A DNA stretch of 64,000 nucleotides from Kribbella flavida DSM 17836 (GCF_000024345.1 NC_013729.1:4774001-4838000), one strand, 5' to 3'. Shown: positions 37,565 through 46,527, counted from the first letter of the stretch. Program-made: numbers and translations. The notes: generated by a model not told the origin, from the sequence alone.

Positions 37565-40243
37565 TCACGTGACGAGGTGCGGCAGGTCCTTGAGTTGGCG
37601 GCGGGAGGTGATGCCGAGCTTCCGGAAGATGTTGCGCAGGTGGGCGTCCACGGTGCGCGGGCTGAGGAACAGCCGGGACGCCACCTCCTTGGACGTGGCG
37701 CCGGTGGCGACCAGCCGGGCGATGTGCACCTCTTGCAGGGTGAGTTGATCGCCACCGTCGGTCGAGCGGTTGCGGGCGACCTCTCCGGTGGCGCGCAGCT
37801 CGTCGGCGGCGCGCCGCGCGAACGCCTCCATCCCCGTGCCGGAGAACAACTCGTGCGCCGTACGGAGGTGCTCGCGCGCGTCCCGCCGACGGCCTTCCCG
37901 ACGAAGCCACTCGCCGTACAGCAGGTGGGCGCGTCCGCGGTACGGAAGCGCCGGGCTGTCGCCCAGCCGCTCGACCGCCTCGACATAGTTGTCCTCGGCA
38001 TCGGTCACCAGCGCCCGCGCGAACGCGGCGACACCGAGACCCCAGGAAGTGCCGCTGGCAGCAGTGCGTTCCGTCAAGGACTCCAGCGCCGCTGCGGCGA
38101 CGGCGTGCTCGTCGCAGCGGACGGCCGCCTCGACGAGCTCGGGCAGCGCGATTCCGGCGAGGTAGAGGTCGCCGGCTTCGACGGCCTGCCGGGCGGCAGC
38201 GAGCGCCGCCGGGTAGTCGGCCAGTGCGTTGTTGAGCAGCGCGGTCGCCCAGTGCACGTTCGCGATGATCAGCCCGCTGCCGAGGTCGGTGGCCACCGAC
38301 GTGGCGGTCGCGATCAGCTCGAACGCCTCCTGCCGGCGACCGCGCATCGCGGCGAGGTGCAGCTGCGGGTAGAGCGACGTCGGTACGCCGAGCGCGTCAG
38401 CGACCGCCTCTTCCTCGGCGACCGCCGCCATCGCCTCGGTGAACTCGCCCGAGGCCACCGCACGGCACGCCAGTTGGGCGAGACCGAGGCGGAGAAGCAG
38501 CGGCGACCCGATCTCCCGACCGGTCCGCACCAGCCACGCGGTGATCTCGGCGTGCGTCGCCAGATCCCACAGCTCTGCCGCGAGCACGGTGGCCAGCGCA
38601 GGACGCCGCGTCCACAGCTCGCTGTCGGCAAGAACCTGCCGCACCAGTGGTACGGCGGACTGGTGGCCCTCGGTGGCCAGCAGAACCAACGCGTCGAGCA
38701 GATCCGGGGACTGCGGGGCCGCCGGAGCCGAGCGGGCTTCGTTCAGCACCATGTCCATCACGCCGCCCGCCCGTCCGACGACCAGCCCCATCTCCAGCGC
38801 GTCGAGGAAGCAGTCGCGCGAGCGCAGCGCGTCCACGGGCGCCAGTCGGTGTGCCGCCCGCACCATGGACATCGCCCCGTCGCTGTGGGCGTGCCGCACG
38901 AAATCGATCTGTCCGTGCAACAGGTCGACCCGGGCCTGCGCTGCCTCGTCCACGGCACTCGTTTCGACGGTGGTGAGCAGGTCGGCCGCCGCGTCGGTCA
39001 TCCCCGCGTCGAGCTTCGCCTGAACGGCAGCGAGCGTCCGCTCCGCCCTGAGCGCCGGGTCGAGCGACAGGGCCGCCGCGCGCTCCAGGAACGCGGCTGC
39101 GGCGGCCACCCCACCACGGGCCTGTGCCCGGGCCGCCGACTGCTCGAGAGCAGCCGCAAGCTCGTCGTCGGGTCCCGAATTGCCCTGCGCGCGATGCCAC
39201 ACCTGCCGATCCGGGTCGGCCGTGGACGCCGTGACGGCTGCCAGCGCGCGATGAGCCGCCTGGCGCTCACCGGTGGCCGCAGTGCGGTACGCGGCCGAGC
39301 GCGCCAGCGGATGGCAGAAGCGCACACGGGTGGAGAACTCGACGAGCCCTGAGGCCTCCGCAGCGGTGGAAGCGGCCGTCACGTCGACACCCAACTGTTG
39401 CGCGGCGCGCCACAGCAGGCCGGGATCACCGGTCGGATCGGCGCTCGCCACCGTCAGCAACAGTCGCGCCCCGGCCGGGAGCTCCAGCAGCCGGGCCTCG
39501 AAGCTGCGCTCGATCCGGTTCGGCACCGACGACGTGTCGGGCATCGCGAAGCCGCCCGCGCGCGGCAGCTCGAGCAGGGCCAGCGGATTGCCGCGCGCCT
39601 CGGCCAAGATCCGGTCACGCACCTGCTCGTCGATCGGCGCCGCGCTCTCGGCTGCGAGCAAGGCCCGAGCGTCGCCATCGTTCAGACCTTCCAGCACGAG
39701 GCCGGGCAACTCCTCCAGACCGGCGGCACCGTCCGGCGTACGGGCGGCGAAGACCATCGCGACAGGTTCCGAAGCGAGGCGCCGGGCCAGGAAGGTCAGC
39801 ACCTTCGCCGAGGCGTCGTCCAGCCACTGTGCGTCGTCGACGACGCACAGCAACGGGCTTCTCCGGCTTGCGGCGGCCAGCAACTCCAGCGTGGCCAAGC
39901 CGATGCCGAAGAAGTCCGGCCGTCCGGCCGCCAGCCCGAACGCGACCTGCAGCGCCTCGGAGTGACGCTGGGACAGCTCGCCGAGGTGACCCAGCACCGG
40001 CACACACAGCTGGTGCAGCGCCGCGAACGGCAGTTCCGTCTCGAACTCCGAGCCCGACGCCTCGATCACCCAGAACCCGGCGGCCGCTTGCCGTCCGTGG
40101 TCCAGCAGGGCGCTCTTGCCGATCCCGGCCTCGCCGCGCAGCACCAGCGCGCCGCCGTTGCCCTTGCGGGCCGCTTCCACGAGCTGGTCGAGCCGCTGGA
40201 CCGCCTCGCGTCGGCCGAGCAGCGGGGGAGACGGAGTTCGCAT
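37565..40243 (-). CDS. LAL-type LuxR regulator with AAA ATPase domain
   Basis: An 892-residue large ATP-binding LuxR-family regulator. Walker A is GEAGIGKSALL (37-47), Walker B LLCVVDDAQW (131-140). A long helical/TPR-like middle (about 330-800) is rich in Ala and Leu, and the C-terminal LuxR helix-turn-helix is LTLQEVHIARLVATGATSKEVASRLFLSPRTVDAHLRN. LAL proteins (MalT-like) need ATP and an inducer to activate transcription. The divergent four-gene operon (40434-43832), 190 bp away, is the likely target. I chose ATG 40243; a TTG two codons earlier is possible, and no strong ribosome-binding site marks either. Confidence 0.92.
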   Translation of the reverse strand: MRTPSPPLLGRREAVQRLDQLVEAARKGNGGALVLRGEAGIGKSALLDHGRQAAAGFWVIEASGSEFETELPFAALHQLCVPVLGHLGELSQRHSEALQVAFGLAAGRPDFFGIGLATLELLAAASRRSPLLCVVDDAQWLDDASAKVLTFLARRLASEPVAMVFAARTPDGAAGLEELPGLVLEGLNDGDARALLAAESAAPIDEQVRDRILAEARGNPLALLELPRAGGFAMPDTSSVPNRIERSFEARLLELPAGARLLLTVASADPTGDPGLLWRAAQQLGVDVTAASTAAEASGLVEFSTRVRFCHPLARSAAYRTAATGERQAAHRALAAVTASTADPDRQVWHRAQGNSGPDDELAAALEQSAARAQARGGVAAAAAFLERAAALSLDPALRAERTLAAVQAKLDAGMTDAAADLLTTVETSAVDEAAQARVDLLHGQIDFVRHAHSDGAMSMVRAAHRLAPVDALRSRDCFLDALEMGLVVGRAGGVMDMVLNEARSAPAAPQSPDLLDALVLLATEGHQSAVPLVRQVLADSELWTRRPALATVLAAELWDLATHAEITAWLVRTGREIGSPLLLRLGLAQLACRAVASGEFTEAMAAVAEEEAVADALGVPTSLYPQLHLAAMRGRRQEAFELIATATSVATDLGSGLIIANVHWATALLNNALADYPAALAAARQAVEAGDLYLAGIALPELVEAAVRCDEHAVAAAALESLTERTAASGTSWGLGVAAFARALVTDAEDNYVEAVERLGDSPALPYRGRAHLLYGEWLRREGRRRDAREHLRTAHELFSGTGMEAFARRAADELRATGEVARNRSTDGGDQLTLQEVHIARLVATGATSKEVASRLFLSPRTVDAHLRNIFRKLGITSRRQLKDLPHLVT

Positions 40244-40433
40244 GACCAAACGCTAGGCGAAGACCGTCGCCGCTGTCGTTCCCGCGGCCGGCAGTCCGCC
40301 GGCCGAGACCACCTACCTGCGCCGGCGCGAGCCCGCTAGGCGGCGAGATCGGTGATTTTCACCGACGCGAGCGAGGTGCCCGCGCTGCGACCTTGGAGGT
40401 GTCACCAGCCGAGCAGAATCCCGAGGAGTCACC

Positions 40434-41639
40434 ATGACAGCAACGACCCTGGCCCCGGGCCGGGTCAGCGCACCGACGCGCCTGGCCCGCGGCACCGTAC
40501 TCGCCGCGGCGAGCCTGACGCTGATGGCGGCGGCCATCATCTCGCCCAGCCTGCCGGTGATGCGGGAGGTCTTCGCCGGCACCGCCGGCGCCGACCTGCT
40601 GGTCCGGCTCGCACTGACGGTGACCTCGCTGGCCATCGCGATCAGCGCACCGCTGTCCGGGATCATTGCCGACCGCATCGGTCGCCGCCCGCTGCTGGTG
40701 TGGAGCCTCGTCCTGTACGCCGTGACCGGCACCGCGGGCTTCTTCGTGAACGACCTCTACCTGCTGCTGGTCACCCGAGCGGGCCTCGGCCTCGCGGTCG
40801 GCGGAGTCATGACCGCGGTCAGCGCCACCATCATCGACTGGTACGCCGGACCCCGGCGCGCCGCGTTCCTCGGGCTGCAGCAGGCGGCCGCGAGCCTGGG
40901 CGGTGTGGTCTTCCTGCCGCTGGCGGGCGTCCTGTCCGCCGTGAACTGGAAGGCGCCGTTCTGGATCTACTCGCTCTCCGCGATCGTCGCGCTGGCCGCG
41001 GTGCTCGGCCTGCGAGAACCGCACCGGCCGGCTCCGGCGTCCACCCGAGGCGCACCGTCGGACCTGCCCCGCGGCCGCGTCTTCGGTATCTACGCCCTCG
41101 CGCTGGCCGCGACGCTCGTGTTCTACATGGCACCCACCCAGCTGCCCTTCCTGCTCGGCGAGTTCGGCAGCGGGCCGGCCGCCATCGGCACAGTGGTTGC
41201 CGGCAGCACCTTGACCAGCGTCGCCGGAGCGCTCGCCTTCCGCCGGGTCCGCCAACGACTGAGCCCGACCGCGATCACCACGCTCGCCCTCGCGCTGCTC
41301 GGCGTCGGCTGGGTGCTGGTCGGCACGGCCGGCTCGCTGACCCAAGTCGTGGCCGGACTGCTCGTCGGCGGCCTCGGAGTCGGGTTCGTCGTCCCCAATC
41401 TCAACCTGCGGCTCAGCGAGTTCGCCGGACCCGCCCAGCGCGGCCAAGTGCTCAGCGGTCTGGTCGCCGGAATCTTCCTCGGCCAGTTCCTCTCGCCGCT
41501 GGCCGTGCAGCCGCTCATCCAGACCACCGGTATCGCCGCAGCCTTCACCTGGACAGGCGTGGCGCTGACAGCCGGTGCCGCACTCGCGGCGATCCGGTCC
41601 AGGACCACCAAGGTATCCACCCGAAAGGAATCCCGATGA
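40434..41639 (+). CDS. MFS transporter
   Basis: A 401-residue major facilitator with 12 helices and GAGGAG before the ATG. SLPVMREVFAGTAGADLLVRLALTV opens helix 1-2, and the loop motif GIIADRIGRRPLLVWSLVLY is canonical for drug/H+ antiporters. The drug-transporter subtype (12 TM, bicyclomycin/chloramphenicol-like) fits best. It is the first gene of the operon facing the LAL regulator. The others encode a Dabb protein, a membrane protein and a quinone reductase, so efflux or uptake of a small, perhaps redox-active, organic compound is the likely theme. Confidence 0.9.
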   Translation: MTATTLAPGRVSAPTRLARGTVLAAASLTLMAAAIISPSLPVMREVFAGTAGADLLVRLALTVTSLAIAISAPLSGIIADRIGRRPLLVWSLVLYAVTGTAGFFVNDLYLLLVTRAGLGLAVGGVMTAVSATIIDWYAGPRRAAFLGLQQAAASLGGVVFLPLAGVLSAVNWKAPFWIYSLSAIVALAAVLGLREPHRPAPASTRGAPSDLPRGRVFGIYALALAATLVFYMAPTQLPFLLGEFGSGPAAIGTVVAGSTLTSVAGALAFRRVRQRLSPTAITTLALALLGVGWVLVGTAGSLTQVVAGLLVGGLGVGFVVPNLNLRLSEFAGPAQRGQVLSGLVAGIFLGQFLSPLAVQPLIQTTGIAAAFTWTGVALTAGAALAAIRSRTTKVSTRKESR

Positions 41640-42052
41640 TCTACCACGGCAACCGTTTCACCATCAAGCCCGGCATCCCGCAGGAGCAGCTCGAGGAGGC
41701 GCTGGAGAGCCTGCGCAACCAGGGCCGGTCCATCCCCTCGGTCAAGCACTTCGTCGTCGGCCGCGACTACGGCGGCGAGTACGAGTGGGGCGCGATGTTC
41801 GCGATCGAGGACCTCGACGGCTACTGGGAGTACCTGATCCACCCGACCCACGCCCGCACCGACCGCCTCGGTCTGCCGCTGGTCGACAAGTTCATGTCGT
41901 ACGACATCACCGACGACCTGGACCCCGAGATGGACGCGAAGATCGCCGCCCTGCACCAGCGCCGCTACGACAGCGACGCCGAGCTCACCCAGCTGATCTC
42001 CGACTTGGGCGAGTACACCGGCAGCGCCGCCCCCGGTCCGCACGGCAAGTAA
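41636..42052 (+). CDS. Dabb-domain (stress-responsive alpha/beta barrel) protein
   Basis: A 138-residue protein whose ATG overlaps the MFS stop (ATGA), with AAAGGA upstream. Residues 1-95 match the ferredoxin-like dimeric barrel: MIYHGNRFTIKPGIPQEQLEEALESLRNQ, SVKHFVVGRDYGGEYEWGAMFAIEDLDGYWEYLIHP and VDKFMSYDITDD. A helical tail (100-138) follows. Dabb proteins include polyketide cyclases, dehalogenation helpers and proteins of unknown role. Conserved His/Tyr residues could form a small active site in the dimer. Confidence 0.85.
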   Translation: MIYHGNRFTIKPGIPQEQLEEALESLRNQGRSIPSVKHFVVGRDYGGEYEWGAMFAIEDLDGYWEYLIHPTHARTDRLGLPLVDKFMSYDITDDLDPEMDAKIAALHQRRYDSDAELTQLISDLGEYTGSAAPGPHGK

Positions 42053-42132
42053 CCCACCCGAGTGACCTCCGGTCCGCCCGTCCGCGGGCGGACCGGTCGC
42101 CTTCCCCCACCAGCCGAACGAGGAGTCCTGCC

Positions 42133-42753
42133 ATGACCGCGACGAACCTGCCGACCACCATCCCGCCCGCTCCCCCGGTCCACCGCCGCCTCGTGCTGAA
42201 CAACCGGCCGCAGTACGTCGCCTTCGGCCTGGCCTGGCTGGTCGGCTACGGGCTGTTCGCCGTGACCAGCGGCCGGTCGCCGATCGTGTCGCTGCCCGGT
42301 CTTGCCCCCGCTGCGCTCATCGGCGGCCTGGTCGCCGCCATCGTCGTCACCAGCGTCGTCGCCGGCAGGGACCAGCGGCGCGCGTCACCGACCGAGGTAC
42401 TGACCGGCAAGCTGCTGACCGCGTCCTGGCTGGTTGGCTTCGTCGCGTTGTTCCTGCTCATCACGGGCGTCGCCTCGGCCACCGGTGACGCACACCTGCA
42501 GTCCCTCCTGTGGCCGACCGGATCGGGACTCGTGGTCGGACTCGTCTATCTCGCCGGCGGCGCCGCTCATCGCGACATGCTGCAGTACGCGCTCGGAACC
42601 TGGCTCGCGCTCATCTCGTCAGCGTCCGTGTTCTTCGACGCTCCCGGCATGTACTGGGTGCTGGCCGTGGCCGGCGGCGGCGCCTACCTCGCCGCCGCAG
42701 CCCTTGAACCGCGCCGCCGTACGGCCGCACTGGCCGAGCTCCCCGAGGCCTGA
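42133..42753 (+). CDS. Polytopic membrane protein of unknown function
   Basis: A 206-residue protein with GGAG before ATG 42133. After a Pro-rich N terminus (MTATNLPTTIPPAPPVHRRL) come about six hydrophobic segments, including YVAFGLAWLVGYGLFAV, APAALIGGLVAAIVVTSVVAG, LTASWLVGFVALFLLITGVA and WPTGSGLVVGLVYLAGGA. No catalytic motif is obvious. It lies between the Dabb and reductase genes in the same operon, 80 nt after one and 32 nt before the other. It resembles conserved actinobacterial membrane proteins without a known role. Confidence 0.8.
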   Translation: MTATNLPTTIPPAPPVHRRLVLNNRPQYVAFGLAWLVGYGLFAVTSGRSPIVSLPGLAPAALIGGLVAAIVVTSVVAGRDQRRASPTEVLTGKLLTASWLVGFVALFLLITGVASATGDAHLQSLLWPTGSGLVVGLVYLAGGAAHRDMLQYALGTWLALISSASVFFDAPGMYWVLAVAGGGAYLAAAALEPRRRTAALAELPEA

Positions 42754-42785
42754 CACCACGACGTTCCAACCGAACGGAGACATTG

Positions 42786-43832
42786 ATGTATCAGCGCCAG
42801 AACCACGGCACCGAACAGCTGACCCAGGTGGTCCTGCCCGGCAAGGTCGAACCCGACGGACTGCACCTCACCCGCGGCGCGATCCCGGTGCCCGGGAGCG
42901 GCGAAGTCCTGGTCGCGATGGAGGCCACCGGCATCTCCTTCGCCGAGCAGCAGATGCGCCGCGGCCGGTACTACGACCAGCCGCCCTTCCCCTTCGTCCC
43001 GGGCTACGACCTGGTCGGCACCGTGGTGTCGGCGGGTGCGGGCGTCGAGCCGGCGCTACTCGGCCGCCGGGTCGCAGTACTGACCAAGATCGGCGGCTGG
43101 GCCAGCCACTTGGTCGTCGGAGCCGCCAAGGTCGTCGAGGTACCGGACGGCATCAGCGCGGTCGACGCGGAAACCGTCGTCGTCAACGGCGTCACGGCGT
43201 GGCAGATGCTGCACGGCAAGGCCAAGATCCGCGCCGGTCAGACGATCCTCGTGCACGGCGCGAACGGCGGCGTGGGCTCCACGCTGGTCCAGCTCGCCCG
43301 CGCCGCCGGCGTCCACGTCATCGGTACGGCGTCCGCCCGCCACCACGCCGTCCTGCGCGCACTGGGAGTCGAGCCGGTCGACTACCGCAGCGAGGACGTG
43401 CCGTCCCGGGTCCGGGAACTCGCGCCCGGCGGCGTCGACGCGGTGTTCGACCACGTCGGTGGCCGCAGCGTCGTGGACTCGTGGGGACTGCTCGCCAAGG
43501 GCGGCACCCTGGTCTCGTACGGCACCGCGTCGACCAAGGAGGACTCCGGCTCGAAGCAGCTGCCGGTGCTCAAGATCCTCGCCCGGGTGCTGCTGTGGAA
43601 CGCGCTGCCCAATGGGCGCCACGCGTACTTCTACAACCTCTGGGCCGGCGTGAAGCACGAGGCGGCGTACTACGCGCGCCTCCGCGAGGACCTGACCTCG
43701 GTCTTCGGCGTGATGCGCAGCGGCGACCTCACCGCGCAGGTCGCCGGCGTCCTCCCGCTGACCCGCGTCGCCGACGCCCTCCGACTCGCCGAGTCCGGAA
43801 CCGTCACCGGCAAAGTCGTACTGATCCCGTGA
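42786..43832 (+). CDS. NAD(P)H:quinone oxidoreductase, MDR superfamily (zinc-free)
   Basis: A 348-residue medium-chain dehydrogenase. N-terminal GroES-like part: GEVLVAMEATGISFAEQQMRRGRYYDQPPFPFVPGYDLVGTVV. Cofactor-binding Rossmann core: AWQMLHGKAKIRAGQTILVHGANGGVGSTLVQLARAAG, followed by VIGTASA; FDHVGG and GTVTGKVVLIP complete it. No catalytic Cys/His zinc ligands are present, as in quinone reductases. It should reduce quinones or enones with NADPH. I use ATG 42786, not the TTG one codon earlier. Last gene of the LAL-linked operon. Confidence 0.92.
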   Translation: MYQRQNHGTEQLTQVVLPGKVEPDGLHLTRGAIPVPGSGEVLVAMEATGISFAEQQMRRGRYYDQPPFPFVPGYDLVGTVVSAGAGVEPALLGRRVAVLTKIGGWASHLVVGAAKVVEVPDGISAVDAETVVVNGVTAWQMLHGKAKIRAGQTILVHGANGGVGSTLVQLARAAGVHVIGTASARHHAVLRALGVEPVDYRSEDVPSRVRELAPGGVDAVFDHVGGRSVVDSWGLLAKGGTLVSYGTASTKEDSGSKQLPVLKILARVLLWNALPNGRHAYFYNLWAGVKHEAAYYARLREDLTSVFGVMRSGDLTAQVAGVLPLTRVADALRLAESGTVTGKVVLIP

Positions 43833-43900
43833 CTGTCGTCCGGGACCTCGGCCGGGGCCGGTCGCGGGCCCCTGCCGACCTCGCACCCACCAGCTCAGCA

Positions 43901-43927
43901 TCCGGCGGCCACTCGACGGCCGCCGGA
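43901..43927. terminator. Perfect 10-bp hairpin between convergent genes
   Basis: TCCGGCGGCC (43901-43910) pairs exactly with GGCCGCCGGA (43918-43927) around a 7-nt loop. It lies 68 nt after the reductase stop and 13 nt beyond the stop of the small minus-strand gene, so it can serve both transcripts. No T-tract follows. Confidence 0.6.
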
Positions 43928-43940
43928 CCACTGGCCTCGA

Positions 43941-44147
43941 TCAGCAGCTGCCGATGTCGTGCGTGTGCAGCTGCACAAGGTGTCCTTCGCCGTCGAAGTC
44001 GGCGTACACCTCGGTGAGCACGTGGTTGTGACAGACGTCGCCGAGATGCACACCCCCGACCCCGCCCTGCTCGTTCGCCATCATCGGAAACCGCAACTTC
44101 GGCCGTTCCTGCTTCACCGCGGTGTTCTCGGTGTCCACGCTGTCCAT
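43941..44147 (-). CDS. 68-residue His/Cys-rich small protein, possible precursor peptide
   Basis: Begins at ATG 44147 with an excellent GGGGGAAG 3 nt upstream. An acidic/charged N-terminal half (MDSVDTENTAVKQERPKLRF) is followed by MMANEQGGVGGVHLGDVCHNH and a tail ending LVQLHTHDIGSC. It has two Cys (one the last residue) and five His in the second half. Repeated GG could resemble a leader cleavage site, but no modification enzyme is nearby. A small metal-binding protein or a peptide precursor are both possible. I do not recognise a family. It is divergent from the arginase-like gene. Confidence 0.6.
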   Translation of the reverse strand: MDSVDTENTAVKQERPKLRFPMMANEQGGVGGVHLGDVCHNHVLTEVYADFDGEGHLVQLHTHDIGSC

Positions 44148-44285
44148 GGTCTTCCCCCTTTGTGCCGTACCGAACACCCTCAGCCTGCACCCCGGTCTTC
44201 AGACAGCCTTAAAGCCGATCCACCCACCCGGTCCGGCTCACCTTGCTCCATCGCCGCAGCACCTCTCGAAACGTATGGTCCACCC

Positions 44286-45098
44286 ATGACAACAGTGCTG
44301 TGCGTACCGCAGTGGCAAGGTTCAGGTCTCGGCGACTCACCGCGGCTCGCAGCCGGCGCCCACCGAACCGCCGAGCTGGTTCCCGCCGACAGCCGCATCA
44401 CGGTGCCGGTGCTCGACACCGGCGGCAAACCGGACGCCGGCGTACGAGGTCTCGACGTACTGACCACGAACCTGCGACTGACCTACGACGCGCTGACGCA
44501 GATCGACGACGACGTCGTGATCACCACCGGCGGCGACTGCGCGGTCGACCTCGCACCGATCGCCCTGGCTCGACTCCGGTACGGCGATCGGCTGACCGTG
44601 CTCTGGATCGACGCACACCCCGACCTGTACACACCCCAAACGCTCCGCTCGGGCTCCTTCCACGGAATGGTGCTGCGCACTCTCCTGGGCGAGGGGCCGG
44701 CCGCACTGGTTCCGGCGCAGCCGCTGGTTCCCGAGCAGGTGATCATCGCCGGCGAGCGCGCCGGAAGCCCGTCCGAGCACGAGTACCTCGAACGTGCCGG
44801 CATCCGCCGGTACGGCGTCGACACCTTCGGCCAGGCGTTGGACGGTGTCACCGGTCCTGTCTACCTGCACATCGACCTGGACGTCCTGGAACCGACCGAG
44901 TTCGGTTCTCTGGGCTATCCCGAGCCGGACGGCGTACGGGTCGACCAGCTGATCGAGCTCGTCTCCGGCGCCGACCACGTCATCGGTGCCGCCATCACCG
45001 AGCACATGCCGACGGGGCAAGCGACGGACGAGGCCGACTCCGAGGTCATCCGCCGCCTGACGGCCGCGCTCTGCTCGCGACTCGACCACCAGGCCTGA
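44286..45098 (+). CDS. Arginase/agmatinase-fold hydrolase with altered metal site
   Basis: A 270-residue ureohydrolase-fold protein from ATG 44286. Metal motifs: TGGDCAVDL at the GGDH position (C85 instead of His), WIDAHPDLYT with D109, H111 and D113, SFHGM, and HIDLDVLEP with D197 and D199. Five of six usual Mn ligands are kept; the first is Cys. The family hydrolyses guanidino or amidino groups to urea or formamide. Substrate prediction (arginine, agmatine, formimino-Glu) is not safe here. It stands alone, divergent from the small His/Cys-rich protein gene. Confidence 0.87.
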   Translation: MTTVLCVPQWQGSGLGDSPRLAAGAHRTAELVPADSRITVPVLDTGGKPDAGVRGLDVLTTNLRLTYDALTQIDDDVVITTGGDCAVDLAPIALARLRYGDRLTVLWIDAHPDLYTPQTLRSGSFHGMVLRTLLGEGPAALVPAQPLVPEQVIIAGERAGSPSEHEYLERAGIRRYGVDTFGQALDGVTGPVYLHIDLDVLEPTEFGSLGYPEPDGVRVDQLIELVSGADHVIGAAITEHMPTGQATDEADSEVIRRLTAALCSRLDHQA

Positions 45099-45169
45099 CG
45101 ATTTCGCGTTCGGTGTGACGTCCGGGGTGGGCTCCGCATCGAAAGGGGTGACGCCGACCGAGGAGTGAC

Positions 45170-45691
45170 ATGCCGAATCGCAGCAGCCCGAGCCGCGAGC
45201 AGGAGTTCGAGGAGTTCGCCCAGGCGTGCGCCGCACAGCTCTACCGCTCCGCGTGGTTGCTGTGCGGCAGCCACTACCAGGCCGAGGATCTCGTCCAGGA
45301 GACGCTCGCCAAGGTCTACGCCAAGTGGCACCGGCCGTTCGGCCGGATCGACAATCCCGCGGCCTACGCCCAGACCACCCTGACGCGGACGTTCCTCAGC
45401 GCGGTACGCCGGCGGAGCCACGGCGAGCAGTCGCATGCCGACGTGCCGGACCAGCCAGTGGCCGACCTGGCCGCCGTCGCCGACGTGCGGGTCGCGCTGC
45501 ACGACGTACTGGCGGAGCTGCCGAAGGCCGACCGGGCGGTGCTGGTGCTGCGCTACTTCGAGGACCTGAGCGTCGACGAGGTCGCCGTCCGGATGGGGCT
45601 CTCGGCCGGGGCGGTGCGCAACCGCAGCATGCGCGCTCTGCAACGGATCCGCGTCCTGATCGACGACTCACTGCGCATCGGAAAGGACTGA
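45170..45691 (+). CDS. SigE-family ECF sigma factor
   Basis: A 173-residue sigma with GGAG before ATG 45170. Region 2: EFEEFAQACAAQLYRSAWLLCGSHYQAEDLVQETLAKVYAKW and IDNPAAYAQTTLTRTFLSAVRRR; region 4: VLAELPKADRAVLVLRYFEDLSVDEVAVRMGLSAGAVRNRSMRAL. The sequence style and length match the actinobacterial SigE-family ECF group (TIGR02983), which includes antibiotic-cluster and stress regulators. The next gene, 5 nt later, encodes a single-pass membrane protein that is the likely anti-sigma or signal receptor. Confidence 0.92.
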   Translation: MPNRSSPSREQEFEEFAQACAAQLYRSAWLLCGSHYQAEDLVQETLAKVYAKWHRPFGRIDNPAAYAQTTLTRTFLSAVRRRSHGEQSHADVPDQPVADLAAVADVRVALHDVLAELPKADRAVLVLRYFEDLSVDEVAVRMGLSAGAVRNRSMRALQRIRVLIDDSLRIGKD

Positions 45692-45696
45692 CCACC

Positions 45697-46527
45697 ATGT
45701 ACGACGACACCAACACCCCCGAGGACGACCGGGTCTCGGCGCTCTTCCACCGCTCCGCCGCGGAGCTCGACCCGGACGTCGCCGGACTGGTCCAAGGCGG
45801 CGTGCATCGCGGCCGGACCAAGCGGCGCCGGCGTGCCGTCGGCGCCACGGTGGCAGCCGTGACCGCCGTCGGCGCTGTCGCGATGGCAACCAGCTTCGCG
45901 GCCGGGCTGGGCCCTGCGGTCACCGGATCCGGCACCGGCGTCGCCGGCGCTCCGACGGCAACGGCCGCCACGCCGTCCAGCCCAGCGGGCGCCCCGCCCA
46001 CGGTGACCCGGCCGGCAACGAAGCCGGACCGGCTGCCGCCGATCCCGAAGGCCGCGATCCCGGTCAAGGCCGCCGACCTCCCGCGCAAGTTCACCCGGCT
46101 CCATCCAGGCAAGGTGACCCCCGCCGAGGCCAGCAGCGGCCGGATCACGGACGACGGCGCAGCGGGTCAGTACGCTCATTTCCGCTGGAACGGTTTCGCC
46201 ACCACCATCGCGTTCGTGGCCTACGCCGGAACACCGGAGCAGCGCTGCCGAGTGGTTCAGCAGCAGGCGAGGCAGGCAGGCGGCCTTCCCGTGTCCTGCC
46301 AGAAGCGTCCGGACGGGACCATTGTGATCACTTTCCGGGGGCAGGGCCCGGCCGCCGACGGCGGCGTGACCAGCCAGGGGGCAACGCTGTTCACCAAGAA
46401 CGGCTACGAAATCTTCATCCAGTCCTACAACTCCGGAGTGATGAAAGAAGGACGCACCCTCGCCGCAGAACCGCCGTTCAGCCTGGCCCAGCTGACGCGG
46501 GCTGTCACCAGCGACGTCTGGTTCTGA
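45697..46527 (+). CDS. Single-pass membrane protein, candidate anti-sigma partner
   Basis: A 276-residue protein, GAAAGGA before ATG 45697, 5 nt after the sigma gene. Cytosolic N terminus (1-44) includes DDRVSALFHRSAAELDPDVAGLV then a very basic RGRTKRRRR, one membrane helix (about 47-68), a Pro/Thr/Ala linker (75-125) and an extracytoplasmic domain (130-276) with two Cys (in EQRCRVVQQ and PVSCQKR), likely a disulfide. No HxxxCxxC zinc motif. Position and topology are those of the membrane partners of SigE-family sigmas; the anti-sigma role is inferred. Confidence 0.8.
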   Translation: MYDDTNTPEDDRVSALFHRSAAELDPDVAGLVQGGVHRGRTKRRRRAVGATVAAVTAVGAVAMATSFAAGLGPAVTGSGTGVAGAPTATAATPSSPAGAPPTVTRPATKPDRLPPIPKAAIPVKAADLPRKFTRLHPGKVTPAEASSGRITDDGAAGQYAHFRWNGFATTIAFVAYAGTPEQRCRVVQQQARQAGGLPVSCQKRPDGTIVITFRGQGPAADGGVTSQGATLFTKNGYEIFIQSYNSGVMKEGRTLAAEPPFSLAQLTRAVTSDVWF

